A stretch of 64,000 nucleotides of DNA from NCBI RefSeq assembly GCF_040095835.1, contig NZ_JBBMFT010000001.1, positions 744,001 to 808,000 on the forward strand, in the 5' to 3' direction. The translations under genes and the position numbers were made by a program. The notes below the pieces were generated by a model, which was not told where the DNA came from, searched no databases, and worked only from the letters and a program-made list of their open reading frames with translations. Source of the stretch: Flavonifractor hominis (GTDB taxonomy: Bacteria; Bacillota; Clostridia; Oscillospirales; Oscillospiraceae). The stretch's first letter is position 1. Every line of letters starts with the position of its first letter. Below are positions 18,323 to 27,547 of the stretch, piece after piece.

Positions 18323-20701
18323 TTACGCGGCCCGCCCCGGCGCATGGCTGCCGTCCGTGTCGGAGGGCCTGGTGGTCATCAGGCGGTACAGCCGGTTTTT
18401 GGGGAAGTTGTCCATAAAGGGCACGATGGCACTGCCGCACTTGATGAGGCCGCGGCCGGAGTCCACATTGGTGATGTAGGAGAGCTGGTTGTCCGAGATG
18501 TTCAGCAGCCTGGCCAGCTCCGTCCGGTCCGTCGCCGCCTGGTTGAGCATGACGAGGAACTCGCTGTTGGCCAGCATGGTCCGGGCGGTGTGGGACTGGA
18601 GCAGGTCGTCCACATTCTGTGTGATGCCGGTGCAGCAGGCCCGATACTTACGGACACGTTTCCAGAGGGTGAACAGGAAGTTTGCGCTGTACTCGTGCTG
18701 AAACAGCAGGTAAATTTCGTCGATGTAGATCCAGGTATTCCGCCCCTGCTGGCGGTTGCGGATGATGCGGTTGAAGATGCTGTCCAGCACCACCAGCATG
18801 CCCACGGGCAGGAGCTGGCGGCCCAGATCCCGGATGTCATAACAGAGGATGCGGGAATTGGTGTCCACATTGGTGGGTTTGGCGAAGGTGTTCAGGCTGC
18901 CCTCGGTGAACAGTTCAATAGCCAGCGCCACATCCCGCGCTTCCGGCTCCGGCTGGCGGAGCAGTTCGGCGTGGAAGTCCTGCAGGGTAGGTACAGTGCC
19001 CTTATAATCACTGCGGATGTAGTCCCGGTAGCACTGAGCGGCACAGCGGTCGATGATGGACTTCTCTTTTGCGGAGAGTTTCCCAGATCCCATAAGTTGC
19101 TCACACAGAGACAGCAGAAACTCGGACTTCAGCACCACCGGGTTCTCCCCGTCGCCGTAGCCCTGCTCCATGTCCATGGCGTTGATGTGGTTGGGCGAGG
19201 TGGCAGACACCTCGATGACCTCGCCGCCTAAGCCCTCGATGAGCGGCCGGTATTCGGATTCTGGGTCGATGACAATGATGTCATCCGGCAGGCCGCCTGC
19301 GCCGTTCTCCGCTGCCAGGGCCAGCCCCACCATCTCGCGCTTGGCGGTGAAGGACTTGCCGGAGCCGGACACGCCGAGGACAAAGCCGTTGGCGTTGAGC
19401 AGTTCCCAGCGGTTGGCGAGGATGAGGTTCTTGCTGATGACATTCTGCCCGTAGTACACGCCGCCCTGATGGCGGATCTCCTGGGCCTTGAAGGGCATGA
19501 GGACAGCCAGCGCCTCGGTGGTAAGGGTGCGGAGGGCATCGATGCGGCGCAGGCCCAAGGGTAGCGCCGTCACCAGCCCCTCCGCCTGCTGCCAGTTGAG
19601 GGTGGAGAGCTGGCACAGGTGCTTGCGGGCAATGGACTGGAGGGTTTCCGTGTCGCTGTCCAGTTCCTCCTTGGTGTCTGCCAGATGCACCAGCGTCACC
19701 ACGGCGAACATCATGCGCTGGTCGCGGGTAGTGAGATCGTCCAGCATCTCGCGGGTTTCCTTGCGCTGCTGTTCAAGGTCATACGGGACAACGGCGGAGA
19801 AGTTGTTGTTGCTGTTCTGCCGGCGCTGCCAGTTGGTCACATTGGTTTCCACGCCCAGCAGCCGGTTCTGCATCTCCCGCACCGCCTCGTCCGTGGGGAC
19901 GGGGATCACGTCGATGGACAGCATGAGCGTCCGGTTCAGCTCCGTCAACTCATTGATCATGGAGTCCTTGATGTAGGAGGCGTACTCCTTGAGGAACAGG
20001 ACCCGTCCGAACTTATCACCCATGACAAAGTGGTCCTTCTTGAACTCCATGCTGTCCGGGCAGATGGCGTCCTTATAGGAGGCCCCCTTCCGCATGCCGT
20101 CCTTGAGGTCAAAGTGAAATTCGGTTTCCTCACCTACCCGGTAGAAGTCATGGAGGATCCGCAGACGTTCGATGGCGTCCAGTTCCTCGCTGCGGGAGTC
20201 CAATTTGTTGAGCCGGCTGGTAATGTCATTGGTAACACGGTCAAAGAAGGTCTTGGCCTCATCCACATTTTTCTTGTGGGTGGAGACGGTAATGTACCGC
20301 TCCTGCACCACGCTGTTGGATGCGTCGGTGACCTTGTCCGTGAGCATGGTGTTGTATTCGGCCCGGTATCCGTCCAGAAAATCCCCACGGGGCGGAAGTA
20401 GGATGGTTTCCTCAAAGTTCTGGCGGTTGAGCCGCTTGTTGTTGATGGTGATCTTGGTGGTGGAGCCAGTGTCCAGCGCATTGAGCAATTCGGAATAATT
20501 CAGGAACATGGCCGTCTTGTCCTCTTTGGAGGCGATGGCGTAGTTGATATCCGAAAAGCGGATGCACTTGGAGAACTTACTCCCAAACTGAAAAATCCCA
20601 TCCGGCCAGATGCGGCGGATGGGGATGGTGTCCTGTACAGATCTTGGTACGGTAAATTGTTCCTTGTCCTGCCTCAATGTATTTTGCAGGGTTTTAATCA
20701 A
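18323..20701 (-). CDS. virB4: VirB4-family conjugation ATPase
   Basis: 792 residues. The N-terminal part matches the CagE/TrbE/VirB4 N domain (FGSKFSKCIRFSDINYAIAS region). The C-terminal motor has Walker A GVSGSGKSFTAKRE (about 447-460), Walker B NTWIYIDEIYLLF (about 650) and the RxxxxxxGxTQN-like segment. It powers the type IV secretion channel from the inner face of the membrane. The start is TTG at 20701 with AAGGAGG nine bases upstream, and it overlaps the PrgI gene by eight bases. Length and order (PrgI, VirB4, peptidase) are normal for the family. Confidence 0.93.
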   Translation of the reverse strand: MIKTLQNTLRQDKEQFTVPRSVQDTIPIRRIWPDGIFQFGSKFSKCIRFSDINYAIASKEDKTAMFLNYSELLNALDTGSTTKITINNKRLNRQNFEETILLPPRGDFLDGYRAEYNTMLTDKVTDASNSVVQERYITVSTHKKNVDEAKTFFDRVTNDITSRLNKLDSRSEELDAIERLRILHDFYRVGEETEFHFDLKDGMRKGASYKDAICPDSMEFKKDHFVMGDKFGRVLFLKEYASYIKDSMINELTELNRTLMLSIDVIPVPTDEAVREMQNRLLGVETNVTNWQRRQNSNNNFSAVVPYDLEQQRKETREMLDDLTTRDQRMMFAVVTLVHLADTKEELDSDTETLQSIARKHLCQLSTLNWQQAEGLVTALPLGLRRIDALRTLTTEALAVLMPFKAQEIRHQGGVYYGQNVISKNLILANRWELLNANGFVLGVSGSGKSFTAKREMVGLALAAENGAGGLPDDIIVIDPESEYRPLIEGLGGEVIEVSATSPNHINAMDMEQGYGDGENPVVLKSEFLLSLCEQLMGSGKLSAKEKSIIDRCAAQCYRDYIRSDYKGTVPTLQDFHAELLRQPEPEARDVALAIELFTEGSLNTFAKPTNVDTNSRILCYDIRDLGRQLLPVGMLVVLDSIFNRIIRNRQQGRNTWIYIDEIYLLFQHEYSANFLFTLWKRVRKYRACCTGITQNVDDLLQSHTARTMLANSEFLVMLNQAATDRTELARLLNISDNQLSYITNVDSGRGLIKCGSAIVPFMDNFPKNRLYRLMTTRPSDTDGSHAPGRAA

Positions 20702-21047
20702 TCTTCAGGGCCTCCTTCATACTCGAACGCTCCATGAGTTTCGCGTACAGATTGTCCGATTTGAAGACGAGCCGGTGAGGATATATAAATTCCGTGCGGA
20801 TATAAGCAAGTAGAAACCGCTCCAGCGTCATGCCATTGTACTGGAAAAAACCGCCGAGAGCGAACGGGAAAGCGCACAGGACGCAGACCCATCCGATCTC
20901 GGCGGTCGCCAGCACGGAGCGCAGGCCAAAATACACGCCTACGGCAACGGCGACGGCCAGCAGCGCGAAGATGAGCTGGCGGAGCGACAGCCCGAAAAAC
21001 AGGCTCTCCTGATAGTTTCGGACCTCTTTGTTGATGCGTACCTCGAT
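20694..21047 (-). CDS. PrgI-family conjugal membrane protein; apparent ATC start
   Basis: 117 residues with two membrane helices (about 24-40 and 45-65) and the family-typical N-terminus EVRINKEVRNYQESLFFGLS. That conserved N-terminus lies upstream of every ATG/GTG/TTG in frame; the first standard start (GTG 20936) would delete the first helix. The frame is closed by TGA nine bases upstream of an ATC at 21047-21045. GGAGG (21057-21061) lies nine bases before this ATC, and related proteins begin MEV. I therefore place the start at ATC. The gene sits between VirB6 and VirB4, as in other Tn1549-like elements. Confidence 0.82.
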   Translation of the reverse strand: MEVRINKEVRNYQESLFFGLSLRQLIFALLAVAVAVGVYFGLRSVLATAEIGWVCVLCAFPFALGGFFQYNGMTLERFLLAYIRTEFIYPHRLVFKSDNLYAKLMERSSMKEALKID

Positions 21048-21154
21048 TGGATTTCACCTCCGTTTCCGTTCCTGGACTTTTGGCAGACAGGAGTTGCCAT
21101 GTCCGCCGGGGTATGCTAACATCAAAGTGAAAAAATAGCGAGAGGGGTGTACCC

Positions 21155-21499
21155 ATGTTATATGCATATATTTTCCTGGGAGCCGGGATCCTGATCCTGT
21201 CCATCCTGTTCCGCCTGGCCGCGGTGTTCCGTCTGACCATCCCGCTGCTGTACGCGCTGGTGGTACCGACGCTGCTGAGCGACTGGTACTACGCCCACTA
21301 CACGCTGGCCAATGTAATATGGTACGTCCTGCTGGCAGTGACGGTTCTGTCCTGGGTGTACTCCCTGGTGCGGAAAATCTCCGCCATCATGGAGCGGCGC
21401 CGGCGCGAGAAAGAAAAAGAGGAAATTTTGATCCAGCGGGTGCGCGAGGCCGGCCGCAACGGCGGCGGTATCGTCCATATCGATGACCTGCAGGATTAA
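21155..21499 (+). CDS. Small membrane protein on the opposite strand within the transfer operon
   Basis: 114 residues. Three hydrophobic segments (AYIFLGAGILILSILF; LTIPLLYALVVPTLL; VIWYVLLAVTVLSWVYSLV) are followed by a charged coiled tail (RRRREKEKEE) and VHIDDLQD. RBS AGAGGGG precedes the ATG. It runs against the surrounding VirB6 and PrgI genes and overlaps the VirB6 stop by four bases. I do not recognise the family. It could be a regulator or entry-exclusion type protein, but nothing in the sequence proves that. Confidence 0.6.
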   Translation: MLYAYIFLGAGILILSILFRLAAVFRLTIPLLYALVVPTLLSDWYYAHYTLANVIWYVLLAVTVLSWVYSLVRKISAIMERRRREKEKEEILIQRVREAGRNGGGIVHIDDLQD

Positions 21500-22341
21500 C
21501 CAAGGCCCATCAGCTCCCGCACCAGACGGTCGCTCATCTTGATAGCGCCCACCAGGACCAGCATGTTGAAAATCAACTCCCCGATATAGTTCCAAACGAT
21601 AGTAGCGGCAGCCATTGTGTCATCCGCGATGGCTGGCGGCGCCGCGGCAAACTGGGAAAAGATAATACAGGCCAAAACGATCATACAGCCCTCCAGGCAG
21701 ATGGCGGCGTAGCTCTTGATAAAAGCCACGCCGATGCTGCTGGAGGGCTGTCCCGCGAAACTGGCCAGCGGGATGGGTGCGATGGCCGACGCCATGTAGA
21801 GTTTGAAAAAGCGGGAATACACGGTGAGGATCATCACCAGCGAGAGGACCCAGATAAACAGGGATCCCAGGAGCGTCACCGCCCACAGCGGGATACTCTC
21901 CAGAAAGCCCACGTCCTCGATGATGGCCACCATCTCATCCGGCAGTGCCGTGTCGGACATGGCCGTGAGGCCGGAGGCATCCATGATGGTGGACACCGCC
22001 CCCTGAGCGATGCTGAACAGGGCCATCATCAGTTCCAGACCGTAGGTGACGGCCCCCTGCGCCAGCGCGAACCGCACAAAGGTCTTGACCGCCACCTCCG
22101 GGCGCTTGAGTTCCGTAAAGCTGCCGCAGGTCTTGACCACGCCGGCCACGAAAAACAGCACCAGCAGGGCGTAGCCGATGGCTCTCAGCGCGTCATGGAT
22201 ATTGAGAATGACGTCCCAGATCCCGCCGCCTTTGAATTCTTCCGGCGACGTGGAGATGAGCGTCCAGATCTCGGTGAGCTTGTCGTTCCAGGTAGCAAGG
22301 GCTGAGTTTAGATTGTCAACGATCCAGTTTCCACTTCCCAT
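21496..22341 (-). CDS. VirB6/TrbL-like conjugal channel protein
   Basis: 281 residues with about six membrane segments (ALLVLFFVAGVV; FVRFALAQGAVTYGLELMMA; IPLWAVTLLGSLFIWVLSLV; YMASAIAPIPLASFA; SYAAICLEGCMIVLACIIF). This layout and the IAPIPLASF signature match the VirB6-like protein of Tn1549-type elements. It forms part of the inner-membrane channel. ATG 22341 has GGAGGTGATGCACA upstream. It sits between the Maff2 gene and PrgI in the expected order. Confidence 0.85.
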   Translation of the reverse strand: MGSGNWIVDNLNSALATWNDKLTEIWTLISTSPEEFKGGGIWDVILNIHDALRAIGYALLVLFFVAGVVKTCGSFTELKRPEVAVKTFVRFALAQGAVTYGLELMMALFSIAQGAVSTIMDASGLTAMSDTALPDEMVAIIEDVGFLESIPLWAVTLLGSLFIWVLSLVMILTVYSRFFKLYMASAIAPIPLASFAGQPSSSIGVAFIKSYAAICLEGCMIVLACIIFSQFAAAPPAIADDTMAAATIVWNYIGELIFNMLVLVGAIKMSDRLVRELMGLG

Positions 22342-22406
22342 TGTGCATCACCTCCGTGTGGGAAGGGTGCGGGAGGACGCCACGTGCGCCCTCCCGCTTT
22401 GCCCAC

Positions 22407-22718
22407 TCAGCCGGTGATGAGGGTGAGGATCTCCTTGGTAAATGTGATCACAATGCCGCCAGCGATGGTGAGCATGCCGTTGGCGCGCTGGGAGGGGTCG
22501 TGGCTCTTGAGGGACAGGCCCAGCTGGAGGACGCCGAAACCCAGCAGGATGAGGCCGATGGCCCGGATGAGGGAAAAGATGAAGTCGCTCAGATTCGTCA
22601 CAACCGCCAGTGGGTCGTCCGCCGCGAAGGCGGGGCAGACGGTCATGACGGCGACCAGCACAAAGCAGGAAAGCATTGTGTAAATGCGCTTGACCCGCTT
22701 TTCAAATAGATGGTTCAT
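22407..22718 (-). CDS. Maff2-family small membrane protein (possible pilin-like subunit)
   Basis: 103 residues. A signal-like first helix (YTMLSCFVLVAVMTVCPAFA) is followed by two hydrophobic segments (FIFSLIRAIGLILLGFGVLQ; MLTIAGGIVITFTKEIL). Proteins of this family always lie between VirD4 and VirB6 in Tn1549-type ICEs and are thought to be VirB2-like. The ATG at 22718 overlaps the TGA of the VirD4 remnant (ATGA), which confirms the original gene order across the inserted element. Confidence 0.88.
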   Translation of the reverse strand: MNHLFEKRVKRIYTMLSCFVLVAVMTVCPAFAADDPLAVVTNLSDFIFSLIRAIGLILLGFGVLQLGLSLKSHDPSQRANGMLTIAGGIVITFTKEILTLITG

Positions 22719-22966
22719 GCTGCATTCTCCTTTTCTTCATTGGCGTCATCGGTGGAAAATGCCGCAAACAATTCATGTCCAGAGATCACCGATGCTTGGT
22801 TTTGCCCGTGGTGGATATAGGGTGGCCCGCCGGCCAGCGAAGTCTGACGGACCGCGGGGTGTTTCATCAAATCGTATTTCAGGTCCATCACCGGCCCCGC
22901 GCCGCGGATGAGCAGGACGGCGTACCGGTTGTCCAGCCGGCGTACCTCGTCCGGCGTCAGCAGCTC
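22715..22966 (-). pseudogene. 3' fragment of the VirD4 coupling-protein gene, cut off by the IME
   Basis: An open frame with no start reads, from the junction, ELLTPDEVRRLDNRYAVLLI and later VMDLKYDLMKHPAV, ending at a TGA that overlaps the Maff2 ATG. This is the standard C-terminus of VirD4/TcpA proteins in Tn1549-like elements. Its first codon GAG shares GA with the GAT codon at 37458-37456, where the 5' part of the gene stops making sense. Joining the two at GA restores INGR-ELLTPDEV. About 83 residues were separated from the body of the protein. Confidence 0.92.
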
Positions 22967-22973
22967 TTTGCCA

Positions 22974-22992
22974 CAATGTCAAGTGATGAATT
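22974..22992 (+). repeat. IME left-end motif, copy 1
   Basis: CAATGTCAAGTGATGAATT. The same 19 bases with two changes recur in the same orientation at 27548-27566, about 4.6 kb inside the element. The bracketed segment holds the ABC exporter and TetR genes. Confidence 0.65.
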
Positions 22993-23047
22993 AAAAAAAC
23001 AGGTCACTATCAAAGAAATTTATCTTTCATAGCGTACCTGTTTTTTT
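22993..23047. terminator. Bidirectional terminator at the IME left end
   Basis: AAAAAAACAGGT (22993-23004) pairs with ACCTGTTTTTTT (23036-23047), with inner pairing CTAT/ATAG and AAAGA/TCTTT. It would stop transcripts in both directions and so isolate the IME from the ICE transfer operon. This could silence the downstream type IV genes. Confidence 0.75.
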
Positions 23048-23070
23048 GAACCTTAAGCTTTCTTATATAC

Positions 23071-23107
23071 AAAAAGCCTGAGAGAACTTTTAAAGAACTC
23101 TCAGGCT
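23071..23107 (-). terminator. Terminator of the ABC exporter operon
   Basis: AGCCTGAGAG (23075-23084) pairs with CTCTCAGGCT (23098-23107). On the minus strand the stem is followed by TTTTT. It lies eight bases beyond the stop of the second exporter gene. Confidence 0.85.
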
Positions 23108-23114
23108 AAATCGC

Positions 23115-24857
23115 TTAATTTAATCGCCACCCGGCGCTTTGTCGTTGTAGATCCACCATACGGTGGTAAAGACCGTTTTTGTTCATCAGTTCTGCCGGCG
23201 TTCCTTCTTCCGCCACCCTGCCATCTGCTAGAACAATAATTTTATCGGCTGCCTCCACAGTACGCATCCGGTGAGCGATCACCAATACGGTCTTTCCGAC
23301 CAGCAGGCGGGAGAGTGCCCCTTGAACCCTTGTTTCATTTTCCACATCCAGACTGGCAGTTGCCTCGTCAAGGAGGACGATGGGTGCGTCTTTCAACAAA
23401 GCTCTTGCAATAGAAATACGCTGCCGTTCACCGCCGGAAAGCTTCGCCCCGTTTTCTCCGATGGGGGTGTTGTAGCCCTGGGGAAGCCGATGAACAAACT
23501 CATCGCAGTTGGCCGCTTTGGCCGCAGCCCGCACTTCTTCATCCGTTGCGCCACGCTTACCAAGACGGATATTTTCCATCACGGTATCGTCGAACAGCAC
23601 CACATCCTGAAACACCATAGAATAATCCCGCAGCAGTACCTCTGGGTCTATGGTAGAAATATCCACACCACCTACACGAATCACTCCTTTGGAAATGTCC
23701 CACAGCCTTGCAGCAAGCCGGGCACAGGTGCTTTTGCCGGAACCGGAAGGGCCTACCAGTGCCGTAACTTCGCCCTCTTTAGCAGTAAAGCTTACATCAT
23801 GCAGGACTTCTTTCTCATCATAGGAAAAGCCCACATGCTCAAAGACAATATCATGCCCCTTTGGCTCAAATTTCTCCGCGCCCTCTGCTGTAGGCGTGTC
23901 ATAAATTTCATTCATACGGTCAGCAGACACCTGAGAAACAAACATTTCTGCAATGAGTGCCAAGCTTTGGTCGAATGGGGCATAGACACGAGTAATGACC
24001 AATAGAAACAGGAACAAAAGCATGAAATCAATGCTGCCGGACAGGATCAGATTCGCCCCCACAAGAATGGTCGTTGCCACGCCCAGCCGCATGATAACAC
24101 TGGCGGCATTTACAAAAAGGCCGGTTCCCAGTTCACCCTGAATCGTAACTCGTTCATGTTCGTCAATTTTCTGATTCAGTCCGTTTAGATACCGTTCCTC
24201 CTGGTTTGTGGCACGAATCTCTCTAACATTTTCTAATGCTTCCTGAATACCATCTGACACCCGGACAGCAGCTTTTTTCGTCCGTTCTGCATTGCGGGCG
24301 GCAATCTTGCGGCTACCAAACAGCAGGCCAAAGGCTACCGGTACACCCCACAGGCAAGCAATAGCCAACCGCCAGTCGTAAACAAGCAGGCACACAGCGA
24401 TAATCGCCGTAGAGATGTAAGCACCGTACAGATACCCTAGCACATGAGACCAGACATGTTCCATCCGATTCACGTCTCCCATGATAGTCTCGGTCAAGTC
24501 TGCCAAGTCCCGCTTGCCAAAATACCCCAGCGGCAGTTTACGAAGCCGTTCCGCCAGACTGAGACGTGTGGTTTTGACCTCATTATATACCAGCCCATAG
24601 GTAGCTTTGTATTGCTGCAAATGGGTCACGAAGGACAGGAGGGCAAAGAGAACCAACAGTCCGAGGACAATCGCTGAACCGGGAAGAGGACTTCCTTCTG
24701 TCAAGGCTCCCATAAAACCAGACATTACCAGATACAGAATGCTGACACCGCCCATAACAACCAGATTCACGATCACTGTCCAGAATGTGCCTTTCTTTGT
24801 GTTCCGGACACCCTGATCGGTCAGGGCATATTTTCGCTGAAACTTCTCTCCAAACAT
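23115..24857 (-). CDS. ABC exporter half-transporter B (membrane plus ATPase)
   Basis: 580 residues. Six membrane helices in the first 320 residues are followed by an ABC ATPase: Walker A GPSGSGKST (about 370), signature LSGGERQR (about 474) and Walker B IVLLDEAT (about 495). The N-terminal FGEKFQRKYALTDQGVRNT and overall pairing resemble IrtB/YbtP-type heterodimeric exporters. Its ATG follows the stop of partner A without a gap, so the two are cotranslated. Substrate unknown; multidrug or siderophore-like compounds are the usual ones. Confidence 0.88.
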   Translation of the reverse strand: MFGEKFQRKYALTDQGVRNTKKGTFWTVIVNLVVMGGVSILYLVMSGFMGALTEGSPLPGSAIVLGLLVLFALLSFVTHLQQYKATYGLVYNEVKTTRLSLAERLRKLPLGYFGKRDLADLTETIMGDVNRMEHVWSHVLGYLYGAYISTAIIAVCLLVYDWRLAIACLWGVPVAFGLLFGSRKIAARNAERTKKAAVRVSDGIQEALENVREIRATNQEERYLNGLNQKIDEHERVTIQGELGTGLFVNAASVIMRLGVATTILVGANLILSGSIDFMLLFLFLLVITRVYAPFDQSLALIAEMFVSQVSADRMNEIYDTPTAEGAEKFEPKGHDIVFEHVGFSYDEKEVLHDVSFTAKEGEVTALVGPSGSGKSTCARLAARLWDISKGVIRVGGVDISTIDPEVLLRDYSMVFQDVVLFDDTVMENIRLGKRGATDEEVRAAAKAANCDEFVHRLPQGYNTPIGENGAKLSGGERQRISIARALLKDAPIVLLDEATASLDVENETRVQGALSRLLVGKTVLVIAHRMRTVEAADKIIVLADGRVAEEGTPAELMNKNGLYHRMVDLQRQSAGWRLN

Positions 24858-26660
24858 TTACTCTGCCTCCTTTTCGCTGGTGATTTTCCACTGAACTGCC
24901 TTGTTATAGTCGGTCCACATCCGGGCATACAGACCGCCCGAAGCAGTCAGCTCCGCATGAGTACCCTGCTCGACAATGTGCCCTTCTTCAAGAATGATAA
25001 TCTTATCAGCGCCCACAACAGTGGATAGACGGTGTGCAATCATAATAACAGTGCGGCCTTTCGTCAGTGTGGCAAAGGCCTTCTGAATCAGCACCTCATT
25101 CTCAGGATCGGCAAAAGCAGTTGCTTCGTCAAGCACCACAATGGGGGCATCCTTCAAAATGGCTCTGGCCAGTGCGATGCGCTGTTGTTCACCACCGGAA
25201 AGATAAGTTCCTTCGGTGCCGATCTGTGTATCAAGGCCATCCGGCAGTTTGTCAAGAATATCCTTGCACTGGGCAGCCATTAGCGCGGCCATCACCTGCT
25301 CTCTTGTCGCTTCCGGGCGGGAGGCCCGGACATTTTCCAAAATAGAGGCTTTGAACAAACGGTTATTCTGGAATACAAAAGCCACCTGATCCATAAGGAC
25401 ATGCGGATCGATCTGAGCAACATTGACTCCGCCGACTTCCACCGCGCCGGACGTTGCATCCCAAAAACGCGGAATCAAGCTGGCCGCCGTTGTCTTTCCG
25501 CCGCCGGACGGTCCCACCAGAGCTACGGTCTGCCCCGGTTCGGCTGTGAAAGACACATGAGATAGTGCAGGGCTTTCCGATCCGTTATAGGTAAAACTCA
25601 CATCCTTAAATTCTACTTTATTACTACGAGGGGACTGTGGGTGACTGGGTGCTTCCAGGGTAGGCGCCTCCATCACCTGATTGATCCGTCCCAAAGCGGT
25701 ACTGGCCAACATCATACCGGAGGAAGCAAACATTATTTTTGCAAGCGCAGTGGAAATGATGGCTGAAAATACGGCATAAAAAACGAAATCGGCAACAAAG
25801 CCAGCAAAACTGCCGTTTGCCAGTGCGTCTGGAGCAAGGAACAGCGCCACTGGAACCAGAAACACGAACGCTCCTTCGGTAAAGGTTAAATTGACAGACT
25901 GAGGAACACGGCATACATCCGCCTGATAATGTTCGGCTTTGCTGCTGTAGTCTTCGATAGCCTCCTGAAACGCCTTGAACGAGTAGACCGTCTGCTGAAA
26001 TATTTTTACTACAGGAATTCCCCTTACATATTCTGTTCCCGCTTTTGTCATGCGATCCTGGGCCGCCTGGTATTCCGCCATCAGTTTGGCATTTTTGCCA
26101 CCCATCATGGAGAACATAGCAATTACCGAAATGACTGCCGCTAAAAGGCAGGCTGCCCCCATTCGCCAATCAAACAGAAACATCATGACCAGCATCGACA
26201 AAAACAGCACGATAGTGCCTACGATGTCTGCCAGATTATGTGCCAGCAGCGTTTCGGTGTCGGCTGCCGCCGCATCCAGCCGCCCGCGAATCAGACCAGA
26301 GGCGTTGGAATCAAAAAAACCCAGCGGAGCCTTCATCACATGAGCAACCCCTTGTTTTCGTATGTTGGAAGCTGTACGGAAAGCAGCCAGATGGGTACAC
26401 ATTAGGCCTGCAAAATACAGGATAATGCCGCTCACTGCGAACGCAAAGGCGATCCAGCCATATTTGGAAACATTCTGCGCCTGTGTCCATTCAGGAGCTG
26501 CCTCAATCAGATCACGAGCCGCCAGCCAGATACAAATGTAGGGAGCCATGCTCAAAAGCATGGACACCGCCGATAGGGCCAGCCCTAAAAAGGTCAGGCC
26601 TCTGCGGCTTCCCGCATATTCCAGCAGGACAGCCACATCGTTCTTTTTTTCTTGTTTCAT
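24858..26660 (-). CDS. ABC exporter half-transporter A (membrane plus ATPase)
   Basis: 600 residues with the same layout as its neighbour. The membrane domain spans about 15-320; Walker A is GPSGGGKTT (about 387), the signature LSGGEQQR (about 490) and Walker B IVVLDEAT (about 511). The signature and Walker motifs are complete in both partners, so neither nucleotide site looks degenerate. A GAGGTCATTCGATG leader gives the ribosome site (AAGGAGG before the ATG). Expression is probably controlled by the divergent-lying TetR gene upstream through the palindrome at 26695-26712. Confidence 0.88.
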   Translation of the reverse strand: MKQEKKNDVAVLLEYAGSRRGLTFLGLALSAVSMLLSMAPYICIWLAARDLIEAAPEWTQAQNVSKYGWIAFAFAVSGIILYFAGLMCTHLAAFRTASNIRKQGVAHVMKAPLGFFDSNASGLIRGRLDAAAADTETLLAHNLADIVGTIVLFLSMLVMMFLFDWRMGAACLLAAVISVIAMFSMMGGKNAKLMAEYQAAQDRMTKAGTEYVRGIPVVKIFQQTVYSFKAFQEAIEDYSSKAEHYQADVCRVPQSVNLTFTEGAFVFLVPVALFLAPDALANGSFAGFVADFVFYAVFSAIISTALAKIMFASSGMMLASTALGRINQVMEAPTLEAPSHPQSPRSNKVEFKDVSFTYNGSESPALSHVSFTAEPGQTVALVGPSGGGKTTAASLIPRFWDATSGAVEVGGVNVAQIDPHVLMDQVAFVFQNNRLFKASILENVRASRPEATREQVMAALMAAQCKDILDKLPDGLDTQIGTEGTYLSGGEQQRIALARAILKDAPIVVLDEATAFADPENEVLIQKAFATLTKGRTVIMIAHRLSTVVGADKIIILEEGHIVEQGTHAELTASGGLYARMWTDYNKAVQWKITSEKEAE

Positions 26661-26694
26661 CGAATGACCTCCTTAAAATAGTGAGAAATATATT

Positions 26695-26712
26695 AGTTAG
26701 CATATACTAACT
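26695..26712. promoter_or_regulatory. Palindromic operator in front of the ABC exporter genes
   Basis: AGTTAG-CATATA-CTAACT, a perfect 6-bp inverted repeat with a 6-base spacer. It lies 35 bases upstream of the exporter ATG and is a likely TetR-type binding site. The AT-rich stretch that follows (to about 26740) should hold the promoter. Confidence 0.5.
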
Positions 26713-26802
26713 TACAAATAAAAAAATAAAGTATATCACGCAGCGCTCTGCTTGTGAAAGGGGCAGAGCGCATCCTGCATATCACTGACGCAATCGCAGC
26801 AA

Positions 26803-27432
26803 TTAAGGTGACATCAGCTTCAACCATCCGGCCGTATAGAAAGTACGCAGCTGTTCTACATCCCACATGGCCTGTTCCTGTGGAATATCGTGAACCACGA
26901 TCTCAACAAGGCCGCCCAGCATACCACTGGCAATGATATGACACAGAGACGGGCTTAATTCTGGGATATTGTACCCCAGGCGGCGGAGTGTCTCCATGTA
27001 TCGAAAGGTGCTTTCCACTTCCAGTTCCACCATGTTATGAATAAAGTTTTCATATCCGGTGCCTTCTGCGCCGCAAAACAGCAACTTTACCGGTTCCCTG
27101 TGCTGGCAGACATATTCCACCATCCAATGAATGTAAGCTCCTGATTCCACGCCCATATGCTCCGGTTGTTCCTCTGCGGGAAGCTCGGAAAAGGAGATAT
27201 GCGCATCCACATATTTACTCATCAAAATAGCGGCATGCGGTTCTACAATGGAAGCAAACAGAGCCTCTTTGCTGGAAAAATAGCCGTAAAAGGCCCCCGT
27301 AGTTACTCCAGCGTGTTTCACGATCTGCCGCAGAGAGGCTCCAAGAAACCCTTTTTCAGAAAACTCATCCAGAGCAGCCTGTTGTATTCTTTCTAATGTA
27401 TCCGGTGCTTTTGATTCCATGACGGCCTCCAT
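26803..27432 (-). CDS. TetR-family repressor
   Basis: 209 residues. The N-terminal helix-turn-helix (residues about 10-55: QAALDEFSEKGFLGASLRQI, then GVTTGAFYGYFSSKEALF) is classic TetR. The C-terminal ligand domain is helical. Most TetR repressors of this kind sit beside the exporter they control, and the exporter genes start 143 bases downstream in the same direction. SD TGGAGG precedes the ATG. Confidence 0.9.
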   Translation of the reverse strand: MEAVMESKAPDTLERIQQAALDEFSEKGFLGASLRQIVKHAGVTTGAFYGYFSSKEALFASIVEPHAAILMSKYVDAHISFSELPAEEQPEHMGVESGAYIHWMVEYVCQHREPVKLLFCGAEGTGYENFIHNMVELEVESTFRYMETLRRLGYNIPELSPSLCHIIASGMLGGLVEIVVHDIPQEQAMWDVEQLRTFYTAGWLKLMSP

Positions 27433-27459
27433 ATAACAGTGCTATGTAACAATGTTATA
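27432..27459. promoter_or_regulatory. Promoter/operator of the TetR gene
   Basis: TATAACA (27432-27438) and TGTTATA (27453-27459) form a 7-bp inverted repeat directly before the ATG. The minus-strand TATAAC overlaps the place of a -10 box. Autorepression is likely. The site differs from the one at 26695, so one of the two may bind another regulator. Confidence 0.5.
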
Positions 27460-27547
27460 ATACAGCAGACAGATACGTTTGTCAAGGCAAATAGCGGTTT
27501 TCACAAACAAATCAAGCTTTATTCATAAAAATGGCTTCTATTCGACG

